64,000 bases of DNA from Streptomyces canus (GTDB taxonomy: Bacteria; Actinomycetota; Actinomycetes; Streptomycetales; Streptomycetaceae): the NCBI RefSeq assembly GCF_030816965.1, contig NZ_JAUSYQ010000002.1, positions 1,550,001 through 1,614,000 on the forward strand. Reading direction: 5' to 3'. Every line of letters starts with the position of its first letter. The stretch's first letter is position 1. A program made the translations under genes and the position numbers. The notes beneath the pieces were generated by a model, which saw nothing but the letters and a program-made list of their open reading frames with translations, was not told the origin of the DNA and did no database searches. Below are positions 1-8,594 of this stretch, piece by piece.

Positions 1-100
1 TGTCCACCCGAACGGGTGAGTGGTGAGTAACAACACAAACCCCCGGTTCCGTTGGGTTTTTGGGACATCCGTGCGCCAAGATCCCGTCTGACGACAAGCC

Positions 101-123
101 CCCGCCGCAGCGGCGGGGCGGTC
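101..123. terminator. GC-rich hairpin at window start
   Basis: Two nearly perfect arms (about 9 bases each, CCCCGCCGC and GCGGCGGGG) are separated by a single base, so the real loop must open a few pairs. There is no T-run. It may terminate a gene lying left of the window. A smaller hairpin, CACCCG/CGGGTG, lies at 5-18. No gene is visible in 1-150. Confidence 0.3.
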
Positions 124-149
124 CGGGCGGACGCCGAGTCCTGCCGCCG

Positions 150-328
150 CCCGGATGACCGGTCGACAGAAGTGGATCGGCAGGAGTGGAGGACCCAGGC
201 ACGACGGGTCGCCGGGACGGTCACGCCATGACCGGGTCGAGCAGCCCTTGGGGTGAAGCCGCGTCAGCGGCCGGGCAACTTCGCCAGCCCGAATCCGACA
301 GGTCATCCTTCACAGGCGGCTGACGAAG
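150..328 (+). promoter_or_regulatory. c-di-AMP riboswitch (ydaO type)
   Basis: The conserved 3' core is plain: the segment 276-315 carries CAGCCCGAATCCGACAGG followed by TCATCCTTCACAGGCG, and 250-257 carries GGGGTGAA after CCTT; 190-200 carries GAGGACCCAGG. These are the signature blocks of the ydaO/c-di-AMP riboswitch that in Streptomyces precedes cell-wall hydrolase genes such as rpfA. The aptamer ends just before the ribosome binding site of the downstream NlpC/P60 gene. In this family ligand binding lowers expression. The exact 5' edge is uncertain by some tens of bases. Confidence 0.88.
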
Positions 329-336
329 GGTTGCGC

Positions 337-810
337 ATGACTGCGCTCAATCGTGTCCCGTCGCTGATGGTCCGGGCCGGTACGGCCTCGGCCTTCGCCA
401 TCGCCGCCGTGGGCGGCTCCGTCGTGGTCCCGGGTGTCGCAGCCGACGCCGCCGCCGCGACGCCGGCGACGAAGGCACTCAAGGTCGCGGCTTCCAAGAA
501 GGGCTCGCCGTACAGGTACGGCGCCACGGGGCCCCACCGCTTCGACTGCTCAGGGCTCACGCTGTACTCGTTCAAGAAGGCGGGCAAGAAGCTGCCTCGT
601 ACGGCGGCCCAGCAGTACAACAAGACCCGCCATATCTCCTCAGGCAGCCGCAAGGCCGGCGACCTGGTGTTCTTCCATTCGGGTTCGAACGTCTACCACG
701 TCGGCATCTACGCCGGGAAGGGAAAGATCTGGCACGCCCCGAAGACCGGGGACGTGGTGAGGCTGCAGAAGATCTGGACGAAGAGCGTCTGGTACGGCCG
801 GGTCAAGTGA
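337..810 (+). CDS. NlpC/P60 family secreted peptidoglycan hydrolase
   Basis: This is a secreted cell-wall endopeptidase of 157 residues. It begins with a signal peptide (basic MTALNRVPSLMVR, a hydrophobic stretch, then an Ala-rich cleavage region near residue 35-45). One C-terminal NlpC/P60 domain follows. It has the catalytic Cys in FDCSG, the His in YHVGIY and a third polar residue in the IWHAP block, so it should be active. I chose the ATG at 337 because GAAGGG lies 6 bases upstream. The longer in-frame GTG at 253 would place the coding start inside the riboswitch. There is no SH3, LysM or coiled-coil region, so substrate targeting must come from elsewhere. The product probably trims stem peptides during growth or germination, under c-di-AMP control. 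Confidence 0.92.
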   Translation: MTALNRVPSLMVRAGTASAFAIAAVGGSVVVPGVAADAAAATPATKALKVAASKKGSPYRYGATGPHRFDCSGLTLYSFKKAGKKLPRTAAQQYNKTRHISSGSRKAGDLVFFHSGSNVYHVGIYAGKGKIWHAPKTGDVVRLQKIWTKSVWYGRVK

Positions 811-814
811 CGCC

Positions 815-858
815 CCCGAGGGGGTGGCGGCGACCTGACCTCCCGCCGCCCCCTCGGG
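815..858 (+). terminator. Strong hairpin terminator after the NlpC/P60 gene
   Basis: A stem of about 16 pairs with one G-U wobble forms between 815-830 and 843-858 (CCCGAGGGGG repeated as CCCCCTCGGG), with a loop of about 12 bases. It starts 5 bases after the stop codon. A U-run is lacking, as is usual in Streptomyces. Confidence 0.7.
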
Positions 859-904
859 TCTCCCGGCACGCGTGACACGGGCTCAGGTGGTTACCCGTGG
901 CGGC

Positions 905-1507
905 ATGGCCGACCACCGCCCGTGCACCGCCCGCAACGAGACGCCGCTGGAGCGCGCCGACCGCAACTTCGGCGAGCTGCTCCAGGAACTGCGCGTCACC
1001 CAGACCGGGGTGCAGATCCTCTTCGCCTTTCTGCTGACCCTGGCCTTCACCCAGCGCTTCCCGTCCCTCGACACCTTCCAGCGCGCCACGTACGTCACCA
1101 CACTGCTCTTCGCGGTACTCGCGGCGGCCCTGTTCACCGCGCCGGCCGCCCTGCACCGCTCGCTCTTCCAGCGCGGCGCCAAGGCCCGCATCGTGCAGGT
1201 CTCGTCCCGGCTCGCCACGGTCGGCATGGGGGTTCTGGTGCTCGCCTTCACCGGGTCGGTGCTGCTCGTGGTGGACGTGACGACGGGCCGGGCCGGCGGA
1301 GTGGCCGCGGGCGCGGCGACCCTGCTGGTGTGCCTGGGCCTGTGGGGGCTGCTCCCCCGGCTGGTCCGGCGGGCGGGGCTCACCGAGGAACGCAGGACGG
1401 CACAGCCGCATCCGGCGCCTCCGTCGGCGACGCGTGAGGTGGTCAGGCCGCGAGCAGCGGCTCGGCCAGGAGCATCACCCCGAGAGCCGTCAACGCGCCC
1501 GCGGTGA
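905..1507 (+). CDS. DUF6328 family membrane protein
   Basis: The product is a small integral membrane protein of unknown function. After a charged N-terminus (ETPLERADRNFGELLQELRV), four hydrophobic segments follow at roughly residues 30-50, 60-80, 103-125 and 132-152, the layout of DUF6328 proteins. The basic, Pro/Ser/Arg-rich tail of about 40 residues runs 65 bases into the convergent LysE gene. The family normally ends soon after the fourth helix, so the tail may be a late extension. The ATG at 905 fits the family start MADHRP. A GTG at 872 would add 11 residues. It is flanked by an unrelated hydrolase and exporter, so context gives no function. Confidence 0.75.
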   Translation: MADHRPCTARNETPLERADRNFGELLQELRVTQTGVQILFAFLLTLAFTQRFPSLDTFQRATYVTTLLFAVLAAALFTAPAALHRSLFQRGAKARIVQVSSRLATVGMGVLVLAFTGSVLLVVDVTTGRAGGVAAGAATLLVCLGLWGLLPRLVRRAGLTEERRTAQPHPAPPSATREVVRPRAAARPGASPREPSTRPR

Positions 1508-2063
1508 CCCCGGTGACCGCCCGGGCCGCCCGCGGCCGGCGCAGCCACCGCCCCAGCCGGTCCACGAGCACGGCCACCGCCGAGAACCACACCAGCGCGA
1601 GAACGACCACGATCAGGGCGAGCAGCAGCGTCCTGGGCAGCGTGGAGCTCCCCTGGGGCACGAACTGCGGCAGCAGGCTGAGGAAGGTGATGGGGACCTT
1701 GGGGTTGAGCGCGTTGGTGACGAACCCCTGCCGCAGGGGGCGCAGCGCCGCGCCGGCCTCGACGACGGTCTCCGTGCGTGTCCGCCGCAGCTCCAGCAAG
1801 GTCCGTACACCCAGGTACAACACATAACCCCCACCCAGCAGTTGAAGCGCCCGGAACAGCGCGGGCACGGCCGTGAGCACCGCGGCGACCCCGGCCACCG
1901 CGAGCGCCGTGTGGACCAGTAGCCCGCCCACGACGCCGAGCGCGCAGGCGACCCCGGCCCGGCGGGAGACCAGGGCGTTGCGTACGACAACGGTGAAGTC
2001 GGCGCCCGGCATGGCGACCATGCCGGCGGCGACCCCGGTGAAGGCGATGATCTGTCCGTCCAT
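1443..2063 (-). CDS. LysE/RhtB family amino-acid exporter
   Basis: This is an inner-membrane exporter of 206 residues, the usual length for LysE/RhtB proteins, with six predicted membrane segments. Family features are the N-terminal GMVAMPGADF block (family form PGP followed by an acidic or small residue), a central LGGGYVLYLGVRTL helix and the NALNPKVPITFLSLLPQF segment. Substrates of the family are amino acids or homoserine lactones; the exact one cannot be read here. It faces away from a LysR-type gene 87 bases upstream, the standard arrangement for a LysE exporter with its inducer-sensing activator. Its 3' end overlaps the convergent DUF6328 gene. Confidence 0.9.
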   Translation of the reverse strand: MDGQIIAFTGVAAGMVAMPGADFTVVVRNALVSRRAGVACALGVVGGLLVHTALAVAGVAAVLTAVPALFRALQLLGGGYVLYLGVRTLLELRRTRTETVVEAGAALRPLRQGFVTNALNPKVPITFLSLLPQFVPQGSSTLPRTLLLALIVVVLALVWFSAVAVLVDRLGRWLRRPRAARAVTGVTAGALTALGVMLLAEPLLAA

Positions 2064-2120
2064 GCGGACCAGCCTGCCGCGGGCGAGCCTTCAGCAGGTA
2101 TGTCGGATAATCTGGGTTTC

Positions 2121-2139
2121 CCTTAAGCACTCCTTTAGG
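2121..2139. promoter_or_regulatory. Candidate LysR operator in the lysE/lysR divergent gap
   Basis: CCTTAAG and CTTTAGG form a 7-base inverted repeat with one mismatch and a 5-base spacer, 12 bases upstream of the LysR start. The gap is AT-rich compared with the surroundings. LysR regulators typically bind dyads in such gaps and autoregulate. Confidence 0.4.
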
Positions 2140-2150
2140 CAGGCCTCGGT

Positions 2151-3065
2151 ATGTACGACCCGGTCCGGCTCGCCGCCCTGGTCGCCGTCGCGGAGGCGGG
2201 CTCGATCACCCGGGCCGCCGAGCGCCTCGGCTATACCCCGCCCGCCCTCTCCCAGCAGCTGGCCAAGCTGGAGCGGGAGGCGGGTACCGCTCTTCTCGTA
2301 CGTCATCACCGCGGCGCGCGGCTCACCGGTGCGGGTGAGTTGCTGGTGGCGCGGGCCCGCCGGGTGCTGGACGAGCTGGACCGGGCCCGGCATGAACTCG
2401 CCCGGCTGACCGGCCTGGCGGGCGGCACGCTCAGGCTGGGCACCTTCCAGACGGCGGGCATTCAGCTGCTGCCGCCGGTGCTGAGCGCGTTCCGCCGGGC
2501 GTACCCGGACGTGGAGCTGTCGGTCGCCTTCCACGACCCCCCGGACGGGATCACCGCGGTGGCGGCCGGCGAGATCGACCTGGCGCTGACGCACGCCTAC
2601 GAGCCGGGCGAGGCCCCCTCCCTCCCGGCCACCCTGAGCGCGGAGCCGCTGCTGACCGAGGAGCTGGTCCTCGTGACGGCTCCCGGGCACGCCCTCGCGG
2701 ACGGCTCGACGCGGCTGCCGCTGGCGGAGCTCGCCGGTGAGCCGCTGATCAGCATGGCGCCGGATCACCCTGCCCGGCGGGAGGTGGAGGCGGTGCTGGC
2801 CCGATCAGGGGCCACGCCGTCGGTGCTGGTGGCGACCCCGGGATACGCCCTCGTGTGCGCGCTGGCCAGCGCGGGGCTGGGGGTCGGGGTGGTGCCGGAG
2901 ATGGTGGCGCGGACGGCGGCCACTCCGGTGGGCACGCGGCTGCTGGAGGCCGGCGCGTTGGGCCGTACGATCTCGGTTGTCCACCGGGCCGGCGAGGCGG
3001 CACCCGCGGCGGACGCCTTCCGGGCGCTGCTGCGGGGGGCGTTCGGCCGCGCACGGCCGGTATGA
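2151..3065 (+). CDS. LysR family transcriptional regulator
   Basis: The protein has 304 residues, the canonical LysR length. The N-terminal winged helix-turn-helix covers roughly residues 4-62 (RLAALVAVAEAGSITRAAER, then TPPALSQQLAKLE). It is followed by a linker helix and a periplasmic-binding-protein-like effector domain from about residue 90. The gene diverges from the LysE exporter, so it most likely senses the exported amino acid and activates the exporter, as LysG/ArgP does for LysE/ArgO. The ATG at 2151 directly follows the AT-rich intergenic dyad; no strong Shine-Dalgarno is visible. Confidence 0.92.
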   Translation: MYDPVRLAALVAVAEAGSITRAAERLGYTPPALSQQLAKLEREAGTALLVRHHRGARLTGAGELLVARARRVLDELDRARHELARLTGLAGGTLRLGTFQTAGIQLLPPVLSAFRRAYPDVELSVAFHDPPDGITAVAAGEIDLALTHAYEPGEAPSLPATLSAEPLLTEELVLVTAPGHALADGSTRLPLAELAGEPLISMAPDHPARREVEAVLARSGATPSVLVATPGYALVCALASAGLGVGVVPEMVARTAATPVGTRLLEAGALGRTISVVHRAGEAAPAADAFRALLRGAFGRARPV

Positions 3066-3071
3066 GCTCTC

Positions 3072-3530
3072 CTACGGCTCCTGCTGCCCCGCCGCCGTGA
3101 CCGGCTGCACCGGAACCGTCCACGGGAGTTCGATGGAGACGGTCTTGCCGCCTTCCCGGGTGGGCCTGACTCTCAGCTTGCCGCCGTACTCGGCGGCGAG
3201 CCAGCGGATGATCACCATCCCCCGTCCGTTGTCCTGCTGGACCGCGGCCGGGAGGCGCTTGGGGAAGCGGGGGTGGCTGTCGGTCACCCCGATGCGCAGT
3301 TGTTCGTCTCGGTCCAGCTCGATGTCCACCGTGAAGGTGGGTGACTGCCCGAAGGTGTGCTGTACGGCGTTGGTGGTGAGTTCGGAGACGATGAGCCGGA
3401 CGGTCTCGGCGGCGTCCGTGGTGGACGGCAGCCCCCACTCCGCCAGTGTGCTCAGGACGTAGGTGCGGGCCGCGGAGACCGAAGCGGGTTCGCTCGGCAG
3501 GGTGACGGATGCTTCCAGGTGGTCTGCCAT
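3072..3530 (-). CDS. ATP-binding protein, RsbW-like HATPase
   Basis: This is a GHKL-fold ATP-binding protein of 152 residues resembling anti-sigma factor kinases (RsbW/SpoIIAB). The N-box is ETVRLIVSELTTNAVQH (residues about 43-59), and the G1-like box is DNGRGMVIIRWLA. No sensor or transmembrane domain is present. Streptomyces have dozens of such small ATPases, many beside genes for DUF5753 and DUF397 proteins exactly as here, where they are thought to act in partner-switching control of development or metabolism. Its 3' end abuts the LysR gene tail to tail. Its partner cannot be deduced. Confidence 0.85.
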   Translation of the reverse strand: MADHLEASVTLPSEPASVSAARTYVLSTLAEWGLPSTTDAAETVRLIVSELTTNAVQHTFGQSPTFTVDIELDRDEQLRIGVTDSHPRFPKRLPAAVQQDNGRGMVIIRWLAAEYGGKLRVRPTREGGKTVSIELPWTVPVQPVTAAGQQEP

Positions 3531-3744
3531 GGCGACGTCGTCCCTTTCCGACGGGACCGAAGCCCGACACGGTGCGGATGGTTCGAGTACGGTCCCGGAC
3601 TGGTGGTTCTTCGTCAGAGTGCCATTACCGGGGCCGTGACGAGTGCCGATCCACCAAGATGTGCATATATCTGTCGCTCAAAGCGGTGAACTCTGCGACG
3701 CGAGACCGTATTTGGGCGGCTCGTAAGGAGTAAGGAGTAGCCCC

Positions 3745-4605
3745 ATGCAGCACGGTCCCGCGGTGCGCCGCCGGAAGCTGGGCGCCGAACTGCGCGCGCT
3801 GCGCACGAGTGCGGAGCTCACCAGCGGTGAGGCGGCCCGGCTCGTGGGCTGGCACCAGTCGAAGGTGAGCCGCATCGAGACCGGTGCCAGCGGGGTGAAG
3901 CCGGCCGATGTGCGGCTACTCCTCGACGCCTACCGCGTGGCGGACGCGAACCTGCGGGAGCTGTTGCTGGTATTGGCGGGTTCCGACGAGAGCGGTGGCC
4001 GGCACCACTGGTGGCACGCGTACCGCGGTGTCCTGCCGCCGACGTACCGGGACTTCATCAGTCTGGAGTCCCAGGCGAGCGCGATGCGCACGCTGGAGAC
4101 CTCGGTCGTGCCCGGGCTGTTGCAGACGCCCGAGTACGCCCGCGCGGTGACCCGGGCCGCGGTGGACGGCCTCGACGAGGAACGTCTCGACGCGCTGGTC
4201 GAGGTCCGGCTGGCCCGGCAGGACATCCTCCGAGCGCAGCCGCCACTGGAGTTGAGCGCCGTGCTCGACGAGGCGGTGCTGCGGCGGGAGGTCGGCGGTC
4301 CCGAGGTGATGGCCCGGCAGCTGAAGAGGCTCCTGGAGGCGGCGCGGCTGCCTCAAGTGCGGCTGCAGGTACTGCCGTTCACGGCCGGGGCGCATGTGGG
4401 CATCACCGGGCCTTTCGTAATCTTGTCATTTTCGCGCACTTCTGATCTGGATGTGGTTGTTCTCGACCACTTGACGAGTAGCCTCTATCTCGAGCGGAAA
4501 GAAGACCTCCAGGCCTACACCGAGGCCTTCAACACCCTTCAGATCCACGCCCTTTCGCCCGAGGACTCGTTGGATTACCTCGCCGTGATAGGTGGCCGCG
4601 CGTAA
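3745..4605 (+). CDS. Helix-turn-helix regulator with DUF5753 (Scr1/WhiJ type)
   Basis: The protein has 286 residues. An Xre-type HTH spans about residues 8-65 (LGAELRALRTSAELTSGEAA, then HQSKVSRIETG), and a DUF5753 domain occupies most of the remainder (SVVPGLLQTPEYARAVT is the hallmark block). WhiJ-like proteins of this kind repress targets and are antagonised by their small DUF397 partner, encoded next door. The ribosome binding site is duplicated (two copies of GTAAGGA at 3725-3737). Bases 4417-4490 have strikingly low GC and use rare codons such as TTG, TCA and GTA compared with the rest of the gene. Confidence 0.9.
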   Translation: MQHGPAVRRRKLGAELRALRTSAELTSGEAARLVGWHQSKVSRIETGASGVKPADVRLLLDAYRVADANLRELLLVLAGSDESGGRHHWWHAYRGVLPPTYRDFISLESQASAMRTLETSVVPGLLQTPEYARAVTRAAVDGLDEERLDALVEVRLARQDILRAQPPLELSAVLDEAVLRREVGGPEVMARQLKRLLEAARLPQVRLQVLPFTAGAHVGITGPFVILSFSRTSDLDVVVLDHLTSSLYLERKEDLQAYTEAFNTLQIHALSPEDSLDYLAVIGGRA

Positions 4606-4614
4606 GGAGGCACC

Positions 4615-4836
4615 ATGTCCGCACTGCCTCGGAACGTCATCTCCAGTACCGAACTACCCGAGGTGCGCTGGCTGCGCAGCAGCTACAGCACCGGAGCGAA
4701 CAACTGTGTCGAGACGGCGAGGCCGTCGGCCGGGCCATGTGCCGGGCTGCTCGCCGTACGCGACTCCAAGAATCCGGACGGACCCGCGCTGCTCTTCTCC
4801 CCCGAGAGCTGGGCGGGCTTCACGGCCGCGTTCTGA
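4615..4836 (+). CDS. DUF397 domain protein
   Basis: This is a 73-residue DUF397 protein starting 9 bases after its DUF5753 partner, with TAAGGAGG as ribosome binding site overlapping that gene's stop. DUF397 features are WLRSSYSTGANNCVETA near residue 22, RDSKNPDGPALLFSPESW and the closing GFTAAF. In WhiJ-type systems the DUF397 protein acts with or against the HTH-DUF5753 regulator, in a relation like that of a toxin-antitoxin pair. The ATPase gene on the other side of the regulator completes the usual trio. Confidence 0.9.
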   Translation: MSALPRNVISSTELPEVRWLRSSYSTGANNCVETARPSAGPCAGLLAVRDSKNPDGPALLFSPESWAGFTAAF

Positions 4837-4874
4837 CCGTCAGTCCACCAGAAGCACGGCCGTGTCACGCCGAC

Positions 4875-6002
4875 TCATGGTCGTGTTTCGCCGATCACAC
4901 GCACAGCGCGTTCGATCTGCTCCTCGGAGAGGTCCGCGCGGGCGGTCAGCCTGAGCCGTGAGATGCCGTCGGGCACGGAAGGGGGCCGGAAACAGCCCAC
5001 GAAGAGCCCGGCGGCACGGCAGTCGGCCGCCCATTGAACGGCCTCCTCCGCGGAGGGCGCGCGCACCGAGACCACCGCGGCGTCCGGACGTACCGCTTCC
5101 AGACCCGCGGCGGTCAGGCGTGCGTGCAGTCCGGTCGCCACCTCGCGCGCGCGTGCGGCCCGCTCGGGCTCACGGCCGAGCAGCCGCAGGGCCGCGAGGG
5201 CGGCTCCCGCCGACGCGGGGGCCAGGCCGGTGTCGAAGATGAACGTCCGCGCCGCGTTGACCAGGTGCTCGACGACCCGTGCGGGGCCAAGGACGGCTCC
5301 GCCCTGACTGCCGAGCGACTTGGACAGCGTGACCGTGACGACCACGTCGTCGGCGCCCGCGAGTCCCGCGGCGTGCGGGGCCCCGCGGCCGCCGGCGCCG
5401 AGCACACCCAGGCCGTGGGCGTCGTCGACGACCAGGCCCGCGCCGTGCTCCCGGCACGCCCCGGCGAGGCCGGCCAGGGGTGCCGCGTCGCCGTCGACCG
5501 AGAAGACCGTGTCGGACACGGCGACGGCGGGCCCGTCGTGCGTACCGAGTGCCTTGCGCACCGCGTCCGGATCGGCGTGCGCGACGACCTGGGTCGTACC
5601 GCGGGCCAGCCGGCAGCCGTCGATGAGTGAGGCGTGGTTGCCCGCGTCGGAGACGATCAGCGAGCCGTGCGGCGCGAGCGCGGTGACGGCGGCCAGGTTC
5701 GCCGCGTATCCGGAGGAGAAGACGAGCGCCGCCTCGAAGCCGCAGAAGTCGGCCAGCTCGCGTTCGAGTTCGCCGTGCAGCTCGGTGGTGCCGGTGACGA
5801 GCCGGGACCCGGTCGCACCGCCGCCCCAGGTCCGCGCGGCCGCCGCGGCGCCCTCGACGACCTCGGGATGGCGGGCCAGGCCCAGGTAGTCGTTGCTCGC
5901 GAGATCGAGCAGCGGCGAGTCGGCCGGACGCGGCCGCAGGGTCCGTACGAGTCCGGCCTGCCGGCGCGCCGCCGCCTGCTCGTCGATCCAGCCGAACGCC
6001 AT
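4875..6002 (-). CDS. bioF: 8-amino-7-oxononanoate synthase
   Basis: This is the PLP enzyme that condenses pimeloyl-thioester with L-alanine, the first step of assembly of the biotin rings. It has 375 residues of the alpha-oxoamine synthase family. The N-terminal SPLLDLASNDYLGLARHPEV block binds substrate, DDAHGLGVLG carries the PLP-contacting Asp and His, and the PLP lysine lies in TLSKSLGSQGG. The gene is divergent from bioB-bioA-bioD across a 148-base gap, so the four genes form a split biotin cluster. No bioC, bioH, bioW or bioI is visible, so pimelate synthesis must be encoded elsewhere. Confidence 0.95.
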   Translation of the reverse strand: MAFGWIDEQAAARRQAGLVRTLRPRPADSPLLDLASNDYLGLARHPEVVEGAAAAARTWGGGATGSRLVTGTTELHGELERELADFCGFEAALVFSSGYAANLAAVTALAPHGSLIVSDAGNHASLIDGCRLARGTTQVVAHADPDAVRKALGTHDGPAVAVSDTVFSVDGDAAPLAGLAGACREHGAGLVVDDAHGLGVLGAGGRGAPHAAGLAGADDVVVTVTLSKSLGSQGGAVLGPARVVEHLVNAARTFIFDTGLAPASAGAALAALRLLGREPERAARAREVATGLHARLTAAGLEAVRPDAAVVSVRAPSAEEAVQWAADCRAAGLFVGCFRPPSVPDGISRLRLTARADLSEEQIERAVRVIGETRP

Positions 6003-6063
6003 GGGTCCTCCGGGACTTTTGTAGACAACGGACAGACCCTAGCGGCAGCAAACGCTACCCACG

Positions 6064-6081
6064 GTGTGGCAATACCCACAC
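6064..6081. promoter_or_regulatory. Candidate biotin operator between bioF and bioB
   Basis: GTGTGG and CCACAC form a perfect 6-base inverted repeat separated by 6 bases, in the middle of the divergent gap 6003-6150. The position would allow one regulator to control both directions. Whether it is a BirA, BioQ or other site cannot be told from sequence alone. Confidence 0.4.
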
Positions 6082-6150
6082 GTCACAGCGGGTGTGTTGT
6101 GCGATCCCTACCTTGGCCCGGGGCGGGTCCGTACGACAGGATCGGCTCTC

Positions 6151-7314
6151 ATGGACCTGCTGAACACGCTGGTGGACAAGGGGCTTCGGCGCGAGCTGCC
6201 GACCCGCGAGGAGGCGCTGGCCGTGCTGGCCACGTCCGACGACGAACTGCTCGATGTGGTGGCCGCGGCCGGGAAGGTGCGCCGGCACTGGTTCGGACGG
6301 CGGGTGAAACTCAACTATCTCGTCAACCTGAAGTCCGGACTGTGCCCCGAGGACTGCTCCTACTGCTCCCAGCGGCTCGGCTCCTCGACCGGCATCCTGA
6401 AGTACACCTGGCTCAAGCCGGACGAGGCCTCCAAGGCCGCGGCGGCCGGCCTCGCGGGCGGCGCCAAGCGGGTCTGTCTGGTGGCCTCCGGGCGCGGCCC
6501 GACCGACCGTGACGTGGACCGGGTCGCGGGCACCATCAAGGCGATCAAGGACCAGAACGAGGGCGTCGAGGTGTGCGCCTGTCTCGGTCTGCTCTCCGAC
6601 GGCCAGGCCGAGCGGCTACGCGAGGCGGGCGCGGACGCCTACAACCACAACCTCAACACGTCCGAGTCGACCTACGGCGACATCACGACCACGCACACCT
6701 ACGCCGACCGGGTCGACACCGTGAACAAGGCGCACGCGGCCGGGCTGTCCGCCTGCTCGGGCCTGATCGCCGGCATGGGCGAGAGCGACGAGGACCTGGT
6801 CGACGTCGTCTACTCGCTGCGCGAGCTGGACCCCGACTCCGTTCCGGTCAACTTCCTGATCCCGGTCGAGGGCACCCCGCTGGCCAAGGAGTGGAACCTC
6901 ACCCCGCAGCGCTGCCTGCGCATTCTGGCGATGGTCCGCTTCGTCTGCCCGGACGTCGAGGTACGCATCGCGGGCGGCCGCGAGGTACATCTGCGCACCA
7001 TGCAGCCCCTCGCTCTCAACCTCGCCAACTCAATCTTCCTCGGCGACTACCTCACCACCGAGGGCCAGGCCGGCAAGGCCGACCTGGAGATGATCGCCGA
7101 CGCCGGCTTCGAGGTGGAGGGCGCGGGCGAGGTGACGCTGCCGGAGCACCGGGTGACCGGCGGTTGTCACGAGAGCGCGGACTGCGGGTCGCACGCGGGC
7201 GGCGGGGTATGCGGTACGGCCGCCTCGGCCGCGCCGACGGTGAGCGAGCCCCGTACGGATCTGGTCGCCGTACGCCGCCGAGGCGCCGGAACGGATCTCG
7301 CGCCCAATGCCTGA
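6151..7314 (+). CDS. bioB: Biotin synthase
   Basis: This radical SAM enzyme inserts sulfur into dethiobiotin to make biotin. The protein has 387 residues. The SAM-cluster cysteines are in [10 protein letters not shown] (residues about 66-75), followed by the typical YTWLKPDEA and [11 protein letters not shown] blocks and conserved Cys residues of the auxiliary cluster region. The C-terminal 50-60 residues ([14 protein letters not shown] and onward) are an actinobacterial Cys/Gly-rich extension absent from enterobacterial BioB. I chose ATG 6151, which matches the family start; an upstream GTG-type start at 6064 would cover the candidate operator. CAGGAT at 6137-6142 could be a -10 element placing the transcript start at or near the ATG. 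Confidence 0.95.
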   Translation: MDLLNTLVDKGLRRELPTREEALAVLATSDDELLDVVAAAGKVRRHWFGRRVKLNYLVNLKSGLCPEDCSYCSQRLGSSTGILKYTWLKPDEASKAAAAGLAGGAKRVCLVASGRGPTDRDVDRVAGTIKAIKDQNEGVEVCACLGLLSDGQAERLREAGADAYNHNLNTSESTYGDITTTHTYADRVDTVNKAHAAGLSACSGLIAGMGESDEDLVDVVYSLRELDPDSVPVNFLIPVEGTPLAKEWNLTPQRCLRILAMVRFVCPDVEVRIAGGREVHLRTMQPLALNLANSIFLGDYLTTEGQAGKADLEMIADAGFEVEGAGEVTLPEHRVTGGCHESADCGSHAGGGVCGTAASAAPTVSEPRTDLVAVRRRGAGTDLAPNA

Positions 7315-8593
7315 TCTGCCCGGCCTGCCGGTGACGGAGTTGCTGGCGCTCGACCGGCGGCACGTGTGGCATCCCTACGGTCCGATGCCCGGCCGGGCCG
7401 ACCCGCTCGTCGTGGAGTCGGCGAGCGGGGTGCGGTTGCGGCTCACCGAGGGCCCCGAGCTGGTGGACGGCATGTCCTCCTGGTGGTCGGCGATCCACGG
7501 CTACAACCACCCGGTGCTGAACGAGGCGGCTCGGGAGCAGCTCGGGCGGATGAGCCATGTGATGTTCGGCGGGCTCACCCACGAGCCCGCCGTCCGGCTC
7601 GCGAAGCTCCTTGTCGACATGTCTCCGGACGGCCTTGAGCATGTCTTCCTCGCCGACTCGGGGTCGGTGTCGGTCGAGGTCGCGGTGAAGATGTGCCTGC
7701 AGTACTGGCGCTCGCTGGGCCGTACGCGCAAGCAGCGCCTGCTGACCTGGCGCGGCGGCTACCACGGTGACACCTGGCAGCCCATGTCGGTGTGCGACCC
7801 CGAGGGCGGGATGCACGAGCTGTGGTCCGGGGTCCTGCCCCGCCAGGTGTTCGTGGACGCTCCTCCTGCCGAGTACGAGGAGTCGTACGCCGATCGGCTG
7901 CGTGCGGCGATCGGGCGGCACGCCGACGAGTTGGCCGCGGTGATCGTGGAGCCGGTGGTGCAGGGTGCGGGCGGGATGCGGTTCCACTCCCCCGCGTATC
8001 TGCGGGTGCTGCGCGAGGCGTGCGACGCGCACGACGTGCTGTTGGTGTTCGACGAGATCGCGACCGGATTCGGGCGCACGGGCGCCCTGTTCGCCGCGGA
8101 GCACGCCGCGGTCACGCCGGACGTGATGTGTGTGGGCAAGGCGCTGACCGGCGGCTATATGACGATGGCGGCGACCCTGTGCACGCCTCGCGTGGCCGAC
8201 GGCATCTCACGGGGCGAGGTGCCGGTACTGGCCCACGGCCCCACCTTCATGGGCAACCCGCTCGCCGCGTCGGTGGCCTGCGCCTCGATCGGACTGCTGC
8301 TCGGGCAGGACTGGCTCGCGGAGGTCAAGCGGATCGAGGCCGGACTGCGGGAGGGGCTGGAGCCGGCTCGTGAGCTGCCTGGCGTGCGGGACGTACGGGT
8401 GCTGGGCGCCATCGGGGTCGTCCAGCTGGACCACGACGTCGACATGAAGGCCGCGACCGAGGCCGCCGTACGCGAGGGCGTGTGGCTGCGGCCGTTCCGC
8501 GACCTCGTCTACACGATGCCGCCGTACGTCACGGGAGACGAGGACGTGGCACGGATCGCGCGTGCGGTGTGCGCCGCCGCTCTGGAGGGATGA
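7307..8593 (+). CDS. bioA: Adenosylmethionine-8-amino-7-oxononanoate aminotransferase
   Basis: BioA transaminates 8-amino-7-oxononanoate to 7,8-diaminononanoate using SAM as amino donor. It is a class III PLP aminotransferase of 428 residues. Seen are the N-terminal HVWHPYGPM and [13 protein letters not shown] substrate blocks, the [13 protein letters not shown] glycine/serine region, the Asp in [13 protein letters not shown] and the PLP lysine in [11 protein letters not shown]. The start overlaps the bioB stop by 8 bases, which implies translational coupling and a bioB-bioA-bioD transcript. Confidence 0.95.
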   Translation: MPDLPGLPVTELLALDRRHVWHPYGPMPGRADPLVVESASGVRLRLTEGPELVDGMSSWWSAIHGYNHPVLNEAAREQLGRMSHVMFGGLTHEPAVRLAKLLVDMSPDGLEHVFLADSGSVSVEVAVKMCLQYWRSLGRTRKQRLLTWRGGYHGDTWQPMSVCDPEGGMHELWSGVLPRQVFVDAPPAEYEESYADRLRAAIGRHADELAAVIVEPVVQGAGGMRFHSPAYLRVLREACDAHDVLLVFDEIATGFGRTGALFAAEHAAVTPDVMCVGKALTGGYMTMAATLCTPRVADGISRGEVPVLAHGPTFMGNPLAASVACASIGLLLGQDWLAEVKRIEAGLREGLEPARELPGVRDVRVLGAIGVVQLDHDVDMKAATEAAVREGVWLRPFRDLVYTMPPYVTGDEDVARIARAVCAAALEG

Positions 8594-8594
8594 C

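Noticed and set aside
253..336. Upstream GTG start for the NlpC/P60 gene
   Set aside because: It would place the coding sequence inside the riboswitch aptamer and add residues without similarity to a signal peptide; the ATG at 337 has a ribosome binding site.
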